The notes under the pieces are model-generated. The model ran no database searches, was not told where the DNA came from, and was given only the letters and a program-made list of their open reading frames with translations. A DNA stretch of 64,000 nt, from assembly GCA_964630265.1 (NCBI GenBank), contig CAZVRW010000006.1, positions 1 to 64,000 of the forward strand, written 5' to 3'. How positions within the stretch are numbered: position 1 is the stretch's first letter; each line of letters starts with the position of its first letter. Position numbers and translations under genes: made by a program. The DNA comes from CAZBWP01 sp964630265. Its GTDB lineage: Bacteria; Pseudomonadota; Alphaproteobacteria; Rhodospirillales; Defluviicoccaceae. Positions 37,377 to 45,765 of the stretch are shown in pieces.

Positions 37377-37703
37377 TCACCAACCTCCTTTCTGGTACGC
37401 AGGCGGGCGACGAATGGAAATCGCAGAGATGGCGTCACGAAGCGCCTCGGGAACCGGCAGGGCGATGGGCATCTCCCGTCCTTCCAGAGTAACGTCGAAG
37501 GCCTTTTCGAACGTCGCCCGGTCACCCGCGGCCAACAGGCCCTGCCGCATCGGCAGGACCGTCAGCCCCCGTTCGGCGAGCCAATGGTCGGCCGCGCGAT
37601 CCGGGCCGGCCTTCGCCCAGAGCAGCATGGCCTCGAGATGATCCCCGGCTTCCGGGGTGTCCCCGCCCGCCTGTCCGTGCTTCGATGACTTTCCGTGCGT
37701 CAT
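37377..37703 (-). CDS. Small protein resembling the subtilase pro-domain (candidate inhibitor/chaperone)
   Basis: 108 residues, no signal peptide. After a hydrophilic lead rich in Gly, Lys and His comes HWLAERGLTVLPMRQGLLAAG, then ATFEKAFDVTLEGREM and the tail ISIRRPPAYQKGGW. The pattern G-[LF]-T-V-L ... G ... [AT]-FE matches residues 65-90 of the adjacent peptidase (GFTVLASSGIGIAVSGSPAAFEEL), so I infer a paralogous pro-domain fold. The stop (TGA) is one base before the peptidase ATG, so the two are coupled in translation and expressed at similar levels. A free pro-domain would be expected to fold or inhibit the protease. No other family is recognised. Confidence 0.7.
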   Translation of the reverse strand: MTHGKSSKHGQAGGDTPEAGDHLEAMLLWAKAGPDRAADHWLAERGLTVLPMRQGLLAAGDRATFEKAFDVTLEGREMPIALPVPEALRDAISAISIRRPPAYQKGGW

Positions 37704-38066
37704 CCGACGCTGTCCTGCATGGGCGCGGCCGCTTGCTGCGGCACCGCGGTTGTGACGCGAGCGCGTCATGGAGCAAAAAGTTCACCACATCCCGCAAGGC
37801 TTGTCTGTAAAATCCATCACAGTCCCACGGCGACCACCCCTCCCGCTTGATCGCGCGCCGGCCGGCGGTATCTGACCCGGTGGCCGGCGATGTCCACACA
37901 GGGTCATTCAGCGGCGCGACGGGTTGGCGGGAAATCCTACAAAATCCTACTTTTTCCTACAAAAGCATACATTTCGACGAGCCGCCGAAAACAGAGTGCT
38001 TTTGTTTCAGTCAGTTGTAGGTTTTTTCAATGGCTTAAGGTGGTCAAGACCCGCCTTTTTGCGGCA
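37704..38066. other. AT-rich intergenic region between the subtilase module and metG
   Basis: 363 bp without a gene. About 37930-38035 is strikingly AT-rich against the GC-rich background and holds phased TCCTAC repeats (listed separately) plus an inverted copy TTGTAGG at 38015-38021. The segment lies upstream of the small gene and downstream of metG. I see no clear terminator for metG, only a weak CCGC/GCGG stem. Confidence 0.7.
37935..37970. repeat. Helically phased TCCTAC repeats
   Basis: TCCTAC occurs at 37935, 37945 and 37955, exactly 10 bp apart, with a degenerate fourth copy GCATAC at 37965. On the minus strand this is GTAGGA repeated each helical turn within runs of A and T. Such phasing suggests a protein-binding array or curved DNA. 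Confidence 0.75.
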
Positions 38067-39641
38067 TCATTCGTGCACATTTGGCAACGGAGTCGCCATT
38101 TCGACGGCCAGTCGCGGGAACACCGGCGTCGGCTTCGGCAGCGGCGTGCCGGGTTCGAGCGCGTGGTCGGGGCCGAGGCAAGCGAAGCCGCGCCGGTCGG
38201 CGTCGACGGCAAGCTGATCGAGCATGCGGGCCGCGGTTTCCGGCGTCACCGGCTGCATCAGGATCGCCAGGTGGCGGATCGCCTCGCAGAGCACGTACAG
38301 CACCGTCGCCATGCGGTCCGGGTCGGCCTTGCGCAGGGCCCACGGGGCTTGGCGGTCGACATAGCCGTTGGCGGCGCGGACCACCGTCCACAACCGGTCG
38401 AGCACCTCGTGGAAGGCCTGGATGTCCATCGCCTCGCGCAGCGCCGGCAGCAGCGCATGGGCCGCGGCGAGCAGGCTCTCGTCCTCGGGGGTCAGCGGCC
38501 CCGGCGCCGGCACACATTCGGCGCAGTTGCGATTGACCATGGAGAGCACCCGTTGCGCCAAGTTGCCCAGTTCGTTGGCGAGTTCGCCGTTGACCCGGTT
38601 GACGACGCTCTCGTGGCTGAAGTCGCCATCGTTGCCGAACGGCACCTCGCGCAACATGACATAGCGCACCGGGTCGAGGCCGTAGGTCGCCACCAGGTGC
38701 AGCGGGTCGATGGCGTTGCCGAGGGATTTGGACATCTTCTGTCCCTCGACCGTCCACCAGCCGTGGGCGAAGACCCGCTTCGGCGGCTCCAGCCCTGCCG
38801 CCATCAGGAACGCCGGCCAGTAGACGGCGTGGAAGCGCAGGATGTCCTTGCCGACCATGTGAACGTCGGCCGGCCAATAGCGGGCATAGTCGCCGCCTTC
38901 GATCTCCGGATAGCCGACCGCGGTGATGTAGTTGGTGAGCGCGTCCAGCCAGACGTACATGACGTGCTTCGGGTCGCCCGGCACCGGCACGCCCCAGTCG
39001 AAGGTGGTGCGCGAGACCGAGAGGTCCTGCAGCCCGCCCTTGACGAAGCTGACGACCTCGTTCAGCCGGGTGCGCGGCAGCACGAAGTCCGGCCGCTCCG
39101 CATAGAGGGCCAGCAGTCGGTCCTGCCAGGCGGACAGGCGGAAGAAATAGCTGGGCTCCTCCACCCACTCCACCGGCGCGCCGGAGGGGCCGACCCGGGT
39201 GCCGTCGGCCAGCGTCGAAAGTTCGCTCTCCGTATAGAACGCCTCGTCGCGCACCGCGTACCAGCCGGCATAGGCACCGGCGTAGATCTCGCCGGCATCG
39301 ACCAGTGCCTGCCACAGGGCCTGGCAGGACCGCCGGTGCCGCGCTTCCGTGGTGCGGATGAAATCGTCGTTGGAGAAGTTCATGACCCGCGCCAGGTCGC
39401 GGAAGTTCTGCGAGACCCGGTCGGTGAAGTCGTGCGGCGTGATGCCGGCCGCGGCCGCCGCCTTGACCACCTTCTGGCCATGCTCGTCGGTCCCGGTCAG
39501 GAACTTGACGTCGAAGCCGTCCAGTCGCTTGAAGCGGGCGAGCACGTCGCACGCGAGCGTCGTGTACATGTGGCCGATGTGCGGCACGTCGTTGACATAA
39601 TAGATGGGAGTCGTGACGTAAAAGCTGTTCGCCGCGGCCAT
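38067..39641 (-). CDS. metG: Methionyl-tRNA synthetase
   Basis: 524-residue class I synthetase charging tRNA-Met. The HIGH motif is VPHIGHMYT (about residue 20) and the KMSKS loop is EGQKMSKSLGN. The connective domain lacks zinc-binding Cys pairs and there is no C-terminal tRNA-binding domain, matching the short alphaproteobacterial form (MetG2-like). Anticodon-binding helices follow (ANGYVDRQAPWALRK). It begins 42 bp after holB. Confidence 0.96.
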   Translation of the reverse strand: MAAANSFYVTTPIYYVNDVPHIGHMYTTLACDVLARFKRLDGFDVKFLTGTDEHGQKVVKAAAAAGITPHDFTDRVSQNFRDLARVMNFSNDDFIRTTEARHRRSCQALWQALVDAGEIYAGAYAGWYAVRDEAFYTESELSTLADGTRVGPSGAPVEWVEEPSYFFRLSAWQDRLLALYAERPDFVLPRTRLNEVVSFVKGGLQDLSVSRTTFDWGVPVPGDPKHVMYVWLDALTNYITAVGYPEIEGGDYARYWPADVHMVGKDILRFHAVYWPAFLMAAGLEPPKRVFAHGWWTVEGQKMSKSLGNAIDPLHLVATYGLDPVRYVMLREVPFGNDGDFSHESVVNRVNGELANELGNLAQRVLSMVNRNCAECVPAPGPLTPEDESLLAAAHALLPALREAMDIQAFHEVLDRLWTVVRAANGYVDRQAPWALRKADPDRMATVLYVLCEAIRHLAILMQPVTPETAARMLDQLAVDADRRGFACLGPDHALEPGTPLPKPTPVFPRLAVEMATPLPNVHE

Positions 39642-39683
39642 GGGACTGATCCTTCGCTCGCTTTTGCTACCGCCACGCCGGGG

Positions 39684-40781
39684 TCAGGCGCGGACTGCGC
39701 TTTGCAGGTGCGTGAACACGGTCAGGGTCACCTGTTTGCGATCGAGGGAAGCGCTGTCGACGCGGGCGAGAAGAGCGCCGACCTTGTCCCACACCTCCAG
39801 CCATCGATCAAGGCCACCGGCGCCGGCGAGCCGACCGATCACGGCCGCCGGCCCGGGGTCATCGGCTCCACAGGCGCCGGTGCCGGCGGCGCGGATGATG
39901 CTCGCGAGCAGGCCGCGCAGCATCTCCATGGCCACCGCAAACGTCTCGCCGGCGTCCGCCTTGCCGATCCGCTCGCCGAAGGCAAGCACGGCCGCGACAT
40001 CGAGCCGCGGCAGGTCGGCGATCAGCCGCAGCAGCTCGTCATGCAGGCCGCCGCCCCCCTGCCCCGCCAGCGTCAGGGCGCGGCCGATGCTGCCGGCCGC
40101 CAGGTGCGCCAGCGCCGCCGCGTCGGCCGGGGCGAGGTCCGGCGCGTAGCGGCCGAGCAGCTCCACCACGGTCGCGTCGGCGAGCGGCCCGAGCGTCAGC
40201 CGCCGGCAGCGGGAGCGGATGGTCGGCAGCAGCCGGCCGAAATTGTGGGCGACGAGCAGCAGCAGCGTCCGCGCCGGCGGCTCCTCCAGCACCTTGAGCA
40301 GGGCGTTGGCGGCGTTGATGTTCATCTCGTCCGCGGCATCGACGATTACCACCCGCCAGCCGCCCTCGGCCGCCGTGTGCGCCACCAGGCCCTGCACGGC
40401 ACGCACATCGTCGACGACGATCTCGCTGCGCCGCCGACTGGCCTTCTCGTCCCAGCGCCGTTCCACCGTGACCAGGTCGAGATGGCCACCGGCCGCAACG
40501 CGCTGGAACACCGGCGCGTCCGCAGCGACGAACAGGCAGCCGGGCGGCGGCGGCGCGCCGAACAGCGACGGTGCCGGCGCCGCCGCATCGCCGTGCGCCA
40601 GGAGAAAACGGCCCAAGCGGAACGCCAGCGTCGCCTTGCCGATGCCGCGCGGCCCGGTGATCAGCCAGGCATGCGGCAGCCGGCCGCTCAGCCATGCCGC
40701 CAGCAGCGTCTGCTCCGCCGCCGCGTGACCGAGCAGGTCCGGATTGGCGCGCGGCTCCGGCCAAGGGGCAGCGCTCATCAC
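39684..40781 (-). CDS. holB: DNA polymerase III subunit delta prime
   Basis: 365-residue clamp-loader subunit of the AAA+ family. Visible: LPHAWLITGPRGIGKATLAFRLGRFLL (a P-loop with Ala in place of the usual Ser/Thr after GK), VVIVDAADEMNINAANALLKVLEEPP with the conserved Asp and EEPP, and the SRC motif TIRSRCRRL. The zinc-module Cys cluster is not apparent. Its start overlaps tmk by four bases (ATGA). Gene order dacA-tmk-holB-metG is standard. Confidence 0.93.
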   Translation of the reverse strand: MMSAAPWPEPRANPDLLGHAAAEQTLLAAWLSGRLPHAWLITGPRGIGKATLAFRLGRFLLAHGDAAAPAPSLFGAPPPPGCLFVAADAPVFQRVAAGGHLDLVTVERRWDEKASRRRSEIVVDDVRAVQGLVAHTAAEGGWRVVIVDAADEMNINAANALLKVLEEPPARTLLLLVAHNFGRLLPTIRSRCRRLTLGPLADATVVELLGRYAPDLAPADAAALAHLAAGSIGRALTLAGQGGGGLHDELLRLIADLPRLDVAAVLAFGERIGKADAGETFAVAMEMLRGLLASIIRAAGTGACGADDPGPAAVIGRLAGAGGLDRWLEVWDKVGALLARVDSASLDRKQVTLTVFTHLQSAVRA

Positions 40782-41437
40782 GCCGTCTCCCGGAGCATCG
40801 CGAACTCGGGGAAGCGCTCGGCGACGATCCGCCGGATGTCCGCTGCCACCGCGTCTTCCGGGCGAGCGGCGTCGACGACGACGCAGCGCTCGGGCTCACG
40901 CCGGGCGATCTCCAGGAATCCGGCACGCACCCGGGCGTGGAACGGCCGGTCCATGCGTTCGTAGCGATCGCCGTCCGGGGTTCGCGCCCGGGCCCGGTCG
41001 AGGCCGGCATCGACGTCGAGGTCGAGCAGGATCGTCAGGTCGGGCTTGACGCCGCGCAGCACCCATGTGTGCAGGGCGGCGACCACCTCATGCCCGAGCC
41101 CTTGAGCGTATCCCTGGTAGGCGGTGGTCGAGTCGGCGAAGCGGTCGCACACCACGCAGTCGCCGCGGGCGAGCGCCGGCAGAACGGCGTGATCCAGGTG
41201 GTCGCGCCGCGCCGCAGAATGCAGCAGCGCCTCGGTCATCGGACTCCAGGTGGCGTCCGCGGGGTCGACGAGCAGCGCGCGGATCGCCTCGGCGCCGCGG
41301 GAGCCACCGGGTTCGCGGGTGACCAGCACCGGCCGGCCCGCACGCTCCAACGTCAACGCCAGCCGGCGGACTTGGGTGGACTTGCCGGCCCCCTCGCCGC
41401 CCTCGACGGTGAGAAAACGGCCGCGTGGTCCGGTCAG
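40778..41437 (-). CDS. tmk: Thymidylate kinase, probable CTG start
   Basis: 219-residue dTMP kinase. The P-loop is FLTVEGGEGAGKSTQ, followed by VLVTREPGGSRGAEAIR, the DRF motif CDRFADSTTAYQGYAQGLG and the LID region. No ATG, GTG or TTG lies in frame ahead of the P-loop; the first such codon (TTG 41356) is 3' of it and would delete the ATP site. The only sensible start is CTG at 41437, which overlaps the dacA stop as CTGA and has GGAG eight bases upstream. So this gene probably begins with the rare CTG codon, in the same stop-start overlap arrangement used elsewhere in the operon. Confidence 0.88.
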   Translation of the reverse strand: MTGPRGRFLTVEGGEGAGKSTQVRRLALTLERAGRPVLVTREPGGSRGAEAIRALLVDPADATWSPMTEALLHSAARRDHLDHAVLPALARGDCVVCDRFADSTTAYQGYAQGLGHEVVAALHTWVLRGVKPDLTILLDLDVDAGLDRARARTPDGDRYERMDRPFHARVRAGFLEIARREPERCVVVDAARPEDAVAADIRRIVAERFPEFAMLRETA

Positions 41438-42621
41438 TTCAGCCGCTCCGTGATCATCCCCTCCAACGTGGCGATCAGCCGCCAGAACAGGCCCAGCTCA
41501 CCGACATCGGCGGCGGCGACCAGCGGCTGGCGCACCGGCTCGTGACCGGGGGCGGTGATCACCACGACCGCAAGGGGGTCGCCGGCCTTGATCGGCGCCG
41601 GGATCGGGCCGTCGTACTTGACGGTCACCGTCATGTTCTCCCGCGCCTCCCGCTGCATCGTGACCAGGAGATCGCGATCGGTGGTCAACGGAACCGTCTT
41701 CTGGTCGCCGAGCCACACTTCGGCCTCGGAGATCGGCTCGCCGGCCGTCAGCAGGCGGTAGGTGTCGAACTCGCGGAAACCCCAGTCGAGGATCCGCTCC
41801 GCCTCGGTGGCCCGCTCGCGGGCGCTCTCCAGGCCGTTGACGACGAGGATCAGTCGGCGACCGTCGCGGACGCCCGATGCGGTGAGACCGTAGCCGGCGG
41901 CGCGGGTGTGTCCCGTTTTCAGGCCATCGGCCCCCTTCTGCAGCAGCGGGTTGCGGTTGCCCTGTCGGATGCCGTTGTGGGTGAACTCCGGCTCGGCGTA
42001 GAACGCTGCATAGAGTTCCGGGAAATCGGCGATCGTCCGCATGGCGAGGGTTGCCATGTCTCGTGCCGTTGTCAGGTGTCCCTCGTCCGGCCATCCGGTC
42101 GCGTTCTTGAAGGTGCTGTTGGTCAGCCCGATCTCCAAGCCGCGCCGGGTCATCGCCTCGGCGAAGGCGGCCTCGCCGCCGGAAATCGCTTCGGCGGCGA
42201 CGATCGAGGCATCGTTTCCGGACGAAACGATGATCCCGTGCAGCAGGTCCTCGATGGTCACCGATTCGCCGGGCTGCAGAAACATGGTCGAGCCGCCGCT
42301 GGCGGCGCCACCCTTTTGCCAAGCGTTGTCGCTGACCGTCACCGTGTCGTCCAGCTTCAGCCGACCGTCGTGCAGCCGCTCGAAGATCATGTAGACGGTC
42401 ATCATCTTGCTCATGGACGCCGGCGGCATCGGCCGGTCGGCGTCCTTCTCGAGCAGCACGGCGCCGGTCTGGAAGTCCATGAGGACCGCCTCACGGGCAT
42501 TGGTCTCGAAGGCGTGGGCCGGGACGATGAGTGTCCACGCCGCAAGCAACGCCAGGGCGACGACGCTCAACACCGATCGGTGGCAAGAATTGCGTTCGGC
42601 CCGTGTCGTCTGAGATTTCAC
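41434..42621 (-). CDS. dacA: D-alanyl-D-alanine carboxypeptidase (PBP5/6 type)
   Basis: 395-residue low-molecular-weight penicillin-binding protein trimming cell-wall pentapeptides. Signal peptide about 1-37 (ending PAHA). Active-site motifs: SxxK in PPASMSKMMT, SGN in IIVSSGNDAS and KTG in DGLKTGHT. A C-terminal PBP5 beta domain and an amphipathic terminal helix (GLFWRLIATLEGMI) suit membrane anchoring. It is the gene before tmk; the spacer to rlpA carries a tandem repeat. Confidence 0.95.
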   Translation of the reverse strand: MKSQTTRAERNSCHRSVLSVVALALLAAWTLIVPAHAFETNAREAVLMDFQTGAVLLEKDADRPMPPASMSKMMTVYMIFERLHDGRLKLDDTVTVSDNAWQKGGAASGGSTMFLQPGESVTIEDLLHGIIVSSGNDASIVAAEAISGGEAAFAEAMTRRGLEIGLTNSTFKNATGWPDEGHLTTARDMATLAMRTIADFPELYAAFYAEPEFTHNGIRQGNRNPLLQKGADGLKTGHTRAAGYGLTASGVRDGRRLILVVNGLESARERATEAERILDWGFREFDTYRLLTAGEPISEAEVWLGDQKTVPLTTDRDLLVTMQREARENMTVTVKYDGPIPAPIKAGDPLAVVVITAPGHEPVRQPLVAAADVGELGLFWRLIATLEGMITERLN

Positions 42622-42654
42622 GACTGTATCCTGCCTTGCTGGTCAATCAATGTG

Positions 42655-42714
42655 TTCGCTGGCACTCGGTTCGCTGGCACTGGGTTCGCCGACGCTGGGC
42701 TCGCCGGTCGGCAC
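42655..42714. repeat. 15-bp tandem repeat, about 3.5 copies, in the rlpA-dacA spacer
   Basis: Units at 42655, 42670, 42685 and 42700 follow TTCGCTGGCACTGGG with increasing divergence. The array ends 10 bp from the rlpA stop. It is non-coding on the transcribed strand. Confidence 0.7.
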
Positions 42715-42724
42715 GAGCGCTCCG

Positions 42725-43657
42725 TCACTCCATGACGATCCGCGATTCAGGGTAGCCGGCGCGGACCACCTGCGCCAACACCTCTTGCGCGGCGGCGTGC
42801 GTTTCCACCGGACCAACGCGCACCCGGTAGAAGTCGGCGTCGCCGAGCCGGACGGTGGAGATGATCACGGGCCCGACATCGGCGAGCCGGCTGCGGACGG
42901 CATCGGCCCTTGGATAGGCCGAGAAGGCTCCCGCCTGAACCCAGGTCCCCGACGGCGCGTAGCCGACGAGTGCAGTGGGGGCGGCGGCCTCGGGGGACGG
43001 TTGCGCCGTCGCGGGCTGCGGCACGACCGCCGGCTCCCCCGCCGCAGCGGCGTCGGGGATCGGGTCCGGCACAGCCACCGCGGCGACGGCGACGGGTTCT
43101 TCGGCCGGCGCGCCGCTGGCCAAGCGCAGTTCGCTCGGATCGAGCCCCTGGGCGATCAGGCTTTGTTCGGCCAGCACGCGGACGCGAACACGGGCCACGC
43201 CTTGGCTCTTGAAGTCGAGCAGCTCCGCCGCCCGTCTCGAGACGTCGATGATTCGGCCCTCGGCGAACGGCCCGCGATCGTTGACCCTGAGTTCCAGGCT
43301 GCGACCGTTCTCCAGGTTGGTGACCTGGACGATGCTCGGCAGCGGCAGTGTGGGGTGGGCGGCGGTCAGGGCATTCATGTTGAAGCGCTCGCCGCTGGCG
43401 GTCAGGCGACCGTGAAAATGCCCCCCATACCACGATGCCTTGCCTTCCTCGTCATAGGCATAGTCGGCCCGCGGCTCATAGCGCACCCCGTTGATCTCAT
43501 AGGGTCGCCCGATCTTAGCACCCCGAGGCGGCTCGACGCGGCTCAAGTGCTTCGCCGTCTGCGCCGCGAACTCGGTCTCAGCACAGCCGGCGAGGCCGAC
43601 AAGCGCCGCCATGGCGGCGAGACAAATGATGCGGGACGGCGCCCGGCGGAATCTCAT
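42725..43657 (-). CDS. rlpA: RlpA-family septal lipoprotein (lytic transglycosylase) with SPOR domain
   Basis: 310-residue lipoprotein. Lipobox at about LVGLAGC (Cys 25). The double-psi barrel RlpA domain spans about 70-170 (KASWYGGHFHGRLTASGE, RVNDRGPFAEGRIIDVSRRAAELLDF) with the catalytic Asp, followed by a Pro/Ala linker and a C-terminal SPOR domain (WVQAGAFSAYPRADAVRSRL ... YRVRVGPV) that binds denuded glycan at the septum. ATG 43657 overlaps the mltB stop. It cleaves naked peptidoglycan strands during division. Confidence 0.94.
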   Translation of the reverse strand: MRFRRAPSRIICLAAMAALVGLAGCAETEFAAQTAKHLSRVEPPRGAKIGRPYEINGVRYEPRADYAYDEEGKASWYGGHFHGRLTASGERFNMNALTAAHPTLPLPSIVQVTNLENGRSLELRVNDRGPFAEGRIIDVSRRAAELLDFKSQGVARVRVRVLAEQSLIAQGLDPSELRLASGAPAEEPVAVAAVAVPDPIPDAAAAGEPAVVPQPATAQPSPEAAAPTALVGYAPSGTWVQAGAFSAYPRADAVRSRLADVGPVIISTVRLGDADFYRVRVGPVETHAAAQEVLAQVVRAGYPESRIVME

Positions 43658-44862
43658 CGGATGGTTGCCCTCCGGAGCTGGTGCAGCAGGGCCGGGCTGG
43701 CATAGCCGTCCGCCGGCAGCGCCGCCGTTTGCTGGAAGTGTCGGATCGCGCGCCGGGTCTCCGAGCCGACGATGCCGTCGACCCCGCCGGTGTCGTAGCC
43801 GAGGCCCAGGAGCAGGCGCTGCATTTCCATCACGTCGGATCGTGCCAGCGGATCGTCGCGCACGGGCCGCGGCGTTTGAAACGGCGCGCCGCCGGCGAGG
43901 CGATCCGACAGGTGACCGACGGCAACGGCATAAAGGAACGACCGGTTCCAGGCCATGATCGCCTGGAAGTTGGCATAGGTCATCAGCGCCGGCCCGTGCA
44001 GCGCACCGCCCGGCAGCAGGATCGCGCCGTCGATGTCGACCGCCGGCAGGGCGCCGCCATCGATGCGACGCACGCCCAGGGCCTGCCACTCGGCCAGTCG
44101 GCGCGGCCGCTCGAGGCCGCTTTTGGCGAAGTCGAAGCCGGCCGGCAGCCGCACCTCGCGTCCCCAGATCCGGTCGCCGTCCCAACCCACCGCTTGGAGG
44201 TAGTTGGCGCCGGACGCGAAGATGTCAGGCAGGCTGCGCCACAGGTCGATGCGGCCGTCGCCGTCGAAATCAACGGCGTGGTCACGATAGGTCGTCGGCA
44301 TGAATTGCAACTGTCCCATGGCGCCGGCCCAGGACGACTTGGCATCGAGGGGGATGTCGCCCCGCTCGACCCCTTGCAACGCCGCCAGCAACTGCTCGGT
44401 GAAGAAGGCGCGGCGGCGCTCATCGTAGGCCAGCGTCGCCAGCGCCTGGAACAGCGGCCACTTCCCGGTATAGCCGCCATAGCTGGTTTCCAGCCCCCAG
44501 AAGGCGACCAGAAGGCGCGGCTGCACGCCATACCGCGCCTGCACGCTCTCCAGCAGCGACCGATGTCGTTCCAACAGCGCGCGCCCGCGCGCGACGCGGT
44601 CGGCGGTCACCCGCTTGTCCAGATACGACCAGAAGGTCTGCGTGAATTCCGGCTGCTGGCGGTCGAGCTCGATGATCCGCGGATCCGGCTGGACACGCGC
44701 GAGGGCGCGATCGACCGTCGTCGGCGAGATCCCTGCGGCGATCGCCCGTTGCGAAAGGTCGGCCCGCCACGCATCGAACGTCTCCGCCGCCGCGTGGCCG
44801 CTGCCGACGGCCAGCACCATGACGGCCATGACTGCCGCGACGGCGGCTCGTGCTTTGGTCAT
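43654..44862 (-). CDS. mltB: Lytic murein transglycosylase (MltB family) with peptidoglycan-binding domain
   Basis: 402 residues. Signal peptide about 1-26 (ending HAAA) without a lipobox, so soluble periplasmic. The MltB catalytic domain (about 28-310) shows LLVAFWGLETSYGG with the catalytic Glu, SSWAGAMGQLQFMPTTYRDHAVDFDGDG and YLQAVGWDGDRIWG. A C-terminal PG_binding_1 domain (MEMQRLLLGLGYDTGGVDGIVGSETRRAIRHFQ) completes it. It is translationally coupled to rlpA, so two transglycosylases and a carboxypeptidase are produced together. Confidence 0.93.
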   Translation of the reverse strand: MTKARAAVAAVMAVMVLAVGSGHAAAETFDAWRADLSQRAIAAGISPTTVDRALARVQPDPRIIELDRQQPEFTQTFWSYLDKRVTADRVARGRALLERHRSLLESVQARYGVQPRLLVAFWGLETSYGGYTGKWPLFQALATLAYDERRRAFFTEQLLAALQGVERGDIPLDAKSSWAGAMGQLQFMPTTYRDHAVDFDGDGRIDLWRSLPDIFASGANYLQAVGWDGDRIWGREVRLPAGFDFAKSGLERPRRLAEWQALGVRRIDGGALPAVDIDGAILLPGGALHGPALMTYANFQAIMAWNRSFLYAVAVGHLSDRLAGGAPFQTPRPVRDDPLARSDVMEMQRLLLGLGYDTGGVDGIVGSETRRAIRHFQQTAALPADGYASPALLHQLRRATIR

Positions 44863-44943
44863 CCGCGTCCTGCGTCTTGGTGCGCGGGCGGCCCTTTCGC
44901 CCGCCTTTGAGAGAACTCGAGTGGCCCGATTCGCAGGGCCCTG

Positions 44944-45738
44944 TCAACCGTCGGCGCGCGGAAACAGCGCGTCGGACCGTCCGGTGAGTCGATAGGCGAC
45001 GAGGCCGAGCCATTCGTGCGCGGCGAGATCCAGGTTCCGCAGGTTGCCACCGAAGGCGATGGCCGGTGGCCACCAGGCGGTGACGCCGTCGGTGCGGTAG
45101 TCGGCGGGATACGGGATCACCGGCCAGCCGACGCGGCGGAAGCAACCGACGGTGCGCGGCAGGTGGAAGGCCGAGGTGACGACGACCCAAACCTCACCCG
45201 GCTGCGGATCGACAAGCTCGGCGGTCAGCGCGGCATTCTCGAAGGTGTTCCGCGACCGACCCTCATAGAGGACGCGGTCGCCGACGCCGAGCTGCGCGAA
45301 CACCGGCCGGATCACCAGCGATTCGCTGAGATCAGGGCGAAACAGGTTGCCCGAACCCCCGGTGAACACCAGCCGCGCTTCGGGGTGACGCGCGGCCAAC
45401 TCGGCACCGACGAGCACCCGCTCGATGGCATGGTTCAGCGCCGGCACGCCGCGGCCCTCGGAGGTGGTGAGATCGACCATGCCGGCCAGCACGACGATAC
45501 CGTCCACCCGCTCCGGCAACTCCGGCCGCGGGAAGCGATCCTCCAGCACGATCAACGCCCGTTCCGGCCATGGCGTGACGGCAATGAGTACGGCCGCCAG
45601 CCCGGTCGCCGTCAGCAGCCAGCGCCCCAGTCGCCGCCGCCGCGTCCACAGCAGCACCACCCCGATCAGTAGCGCGAGAACCATCAGGTTGAACGGCGCC
45701 GTCACCATCCAGACCACTTTGGACAGGGAAAAGAACAT
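44944..45738 (-). CDS. YdcF/DUF218 family membrane protein
   Basis: 264 residues. Two N-terminal helices (about 8-32 and 38-58) anchor a cytoplasmic or periplasmic YdcF domain: GIVVLAGMVD, LVFTGGSGN, ESRNTFENA-type YEGRSRNTFENAAL and VTSAFHLPRTVGCFRRVGWPVIPYPADY. The family (ElyC/SanA/YdcF) is linked to envelope biogenesis and lipid-carrier recycling; biochemistry is poorly known. Located between mltB and pcm. Confidence 0.9.
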   Translation of the reverse strand: MFFSLSKVVWMVTAPFNLMVLALLIGVVLLWTRRRRLGRWLLTATGLAAVLIAVTPWPERALIVLEDRFPRPELPERVDGIVVLAGMVDLTTSEGRGVPALNHAIERVLVGAELAARHPEARLVFTGGSGNLFRPDLSESLVIRPVFAQLGVGDRVLYEGRSRNTFENAALTAELVDPQPGEVWVVVTSAFHLPRTVGCFRRVGWPVIPYPADYRTDGVTAWWPPAIAFGGNLRNLDLAAHEWLGLVAYRLTGRSDALFPRADG

Positions 45739-45765
45739 CGGGGGGCGCCGTCCGGGGCGAGCGGA

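Noticed and set aside
37704..38066. AT-rich island as the scar of a mobile element
   Set aside because: No transposase, terminal inverted repeats or target-site duplication are visible around the subtilase module, so transfer is inferred only from broken gene order.
42725..44862. mltB and rlpA as one fused gene
   Set aside because: mltB has its own stop and rlpA begins with its own lipoprotein signal; they only overlap by four bases (ATGA).
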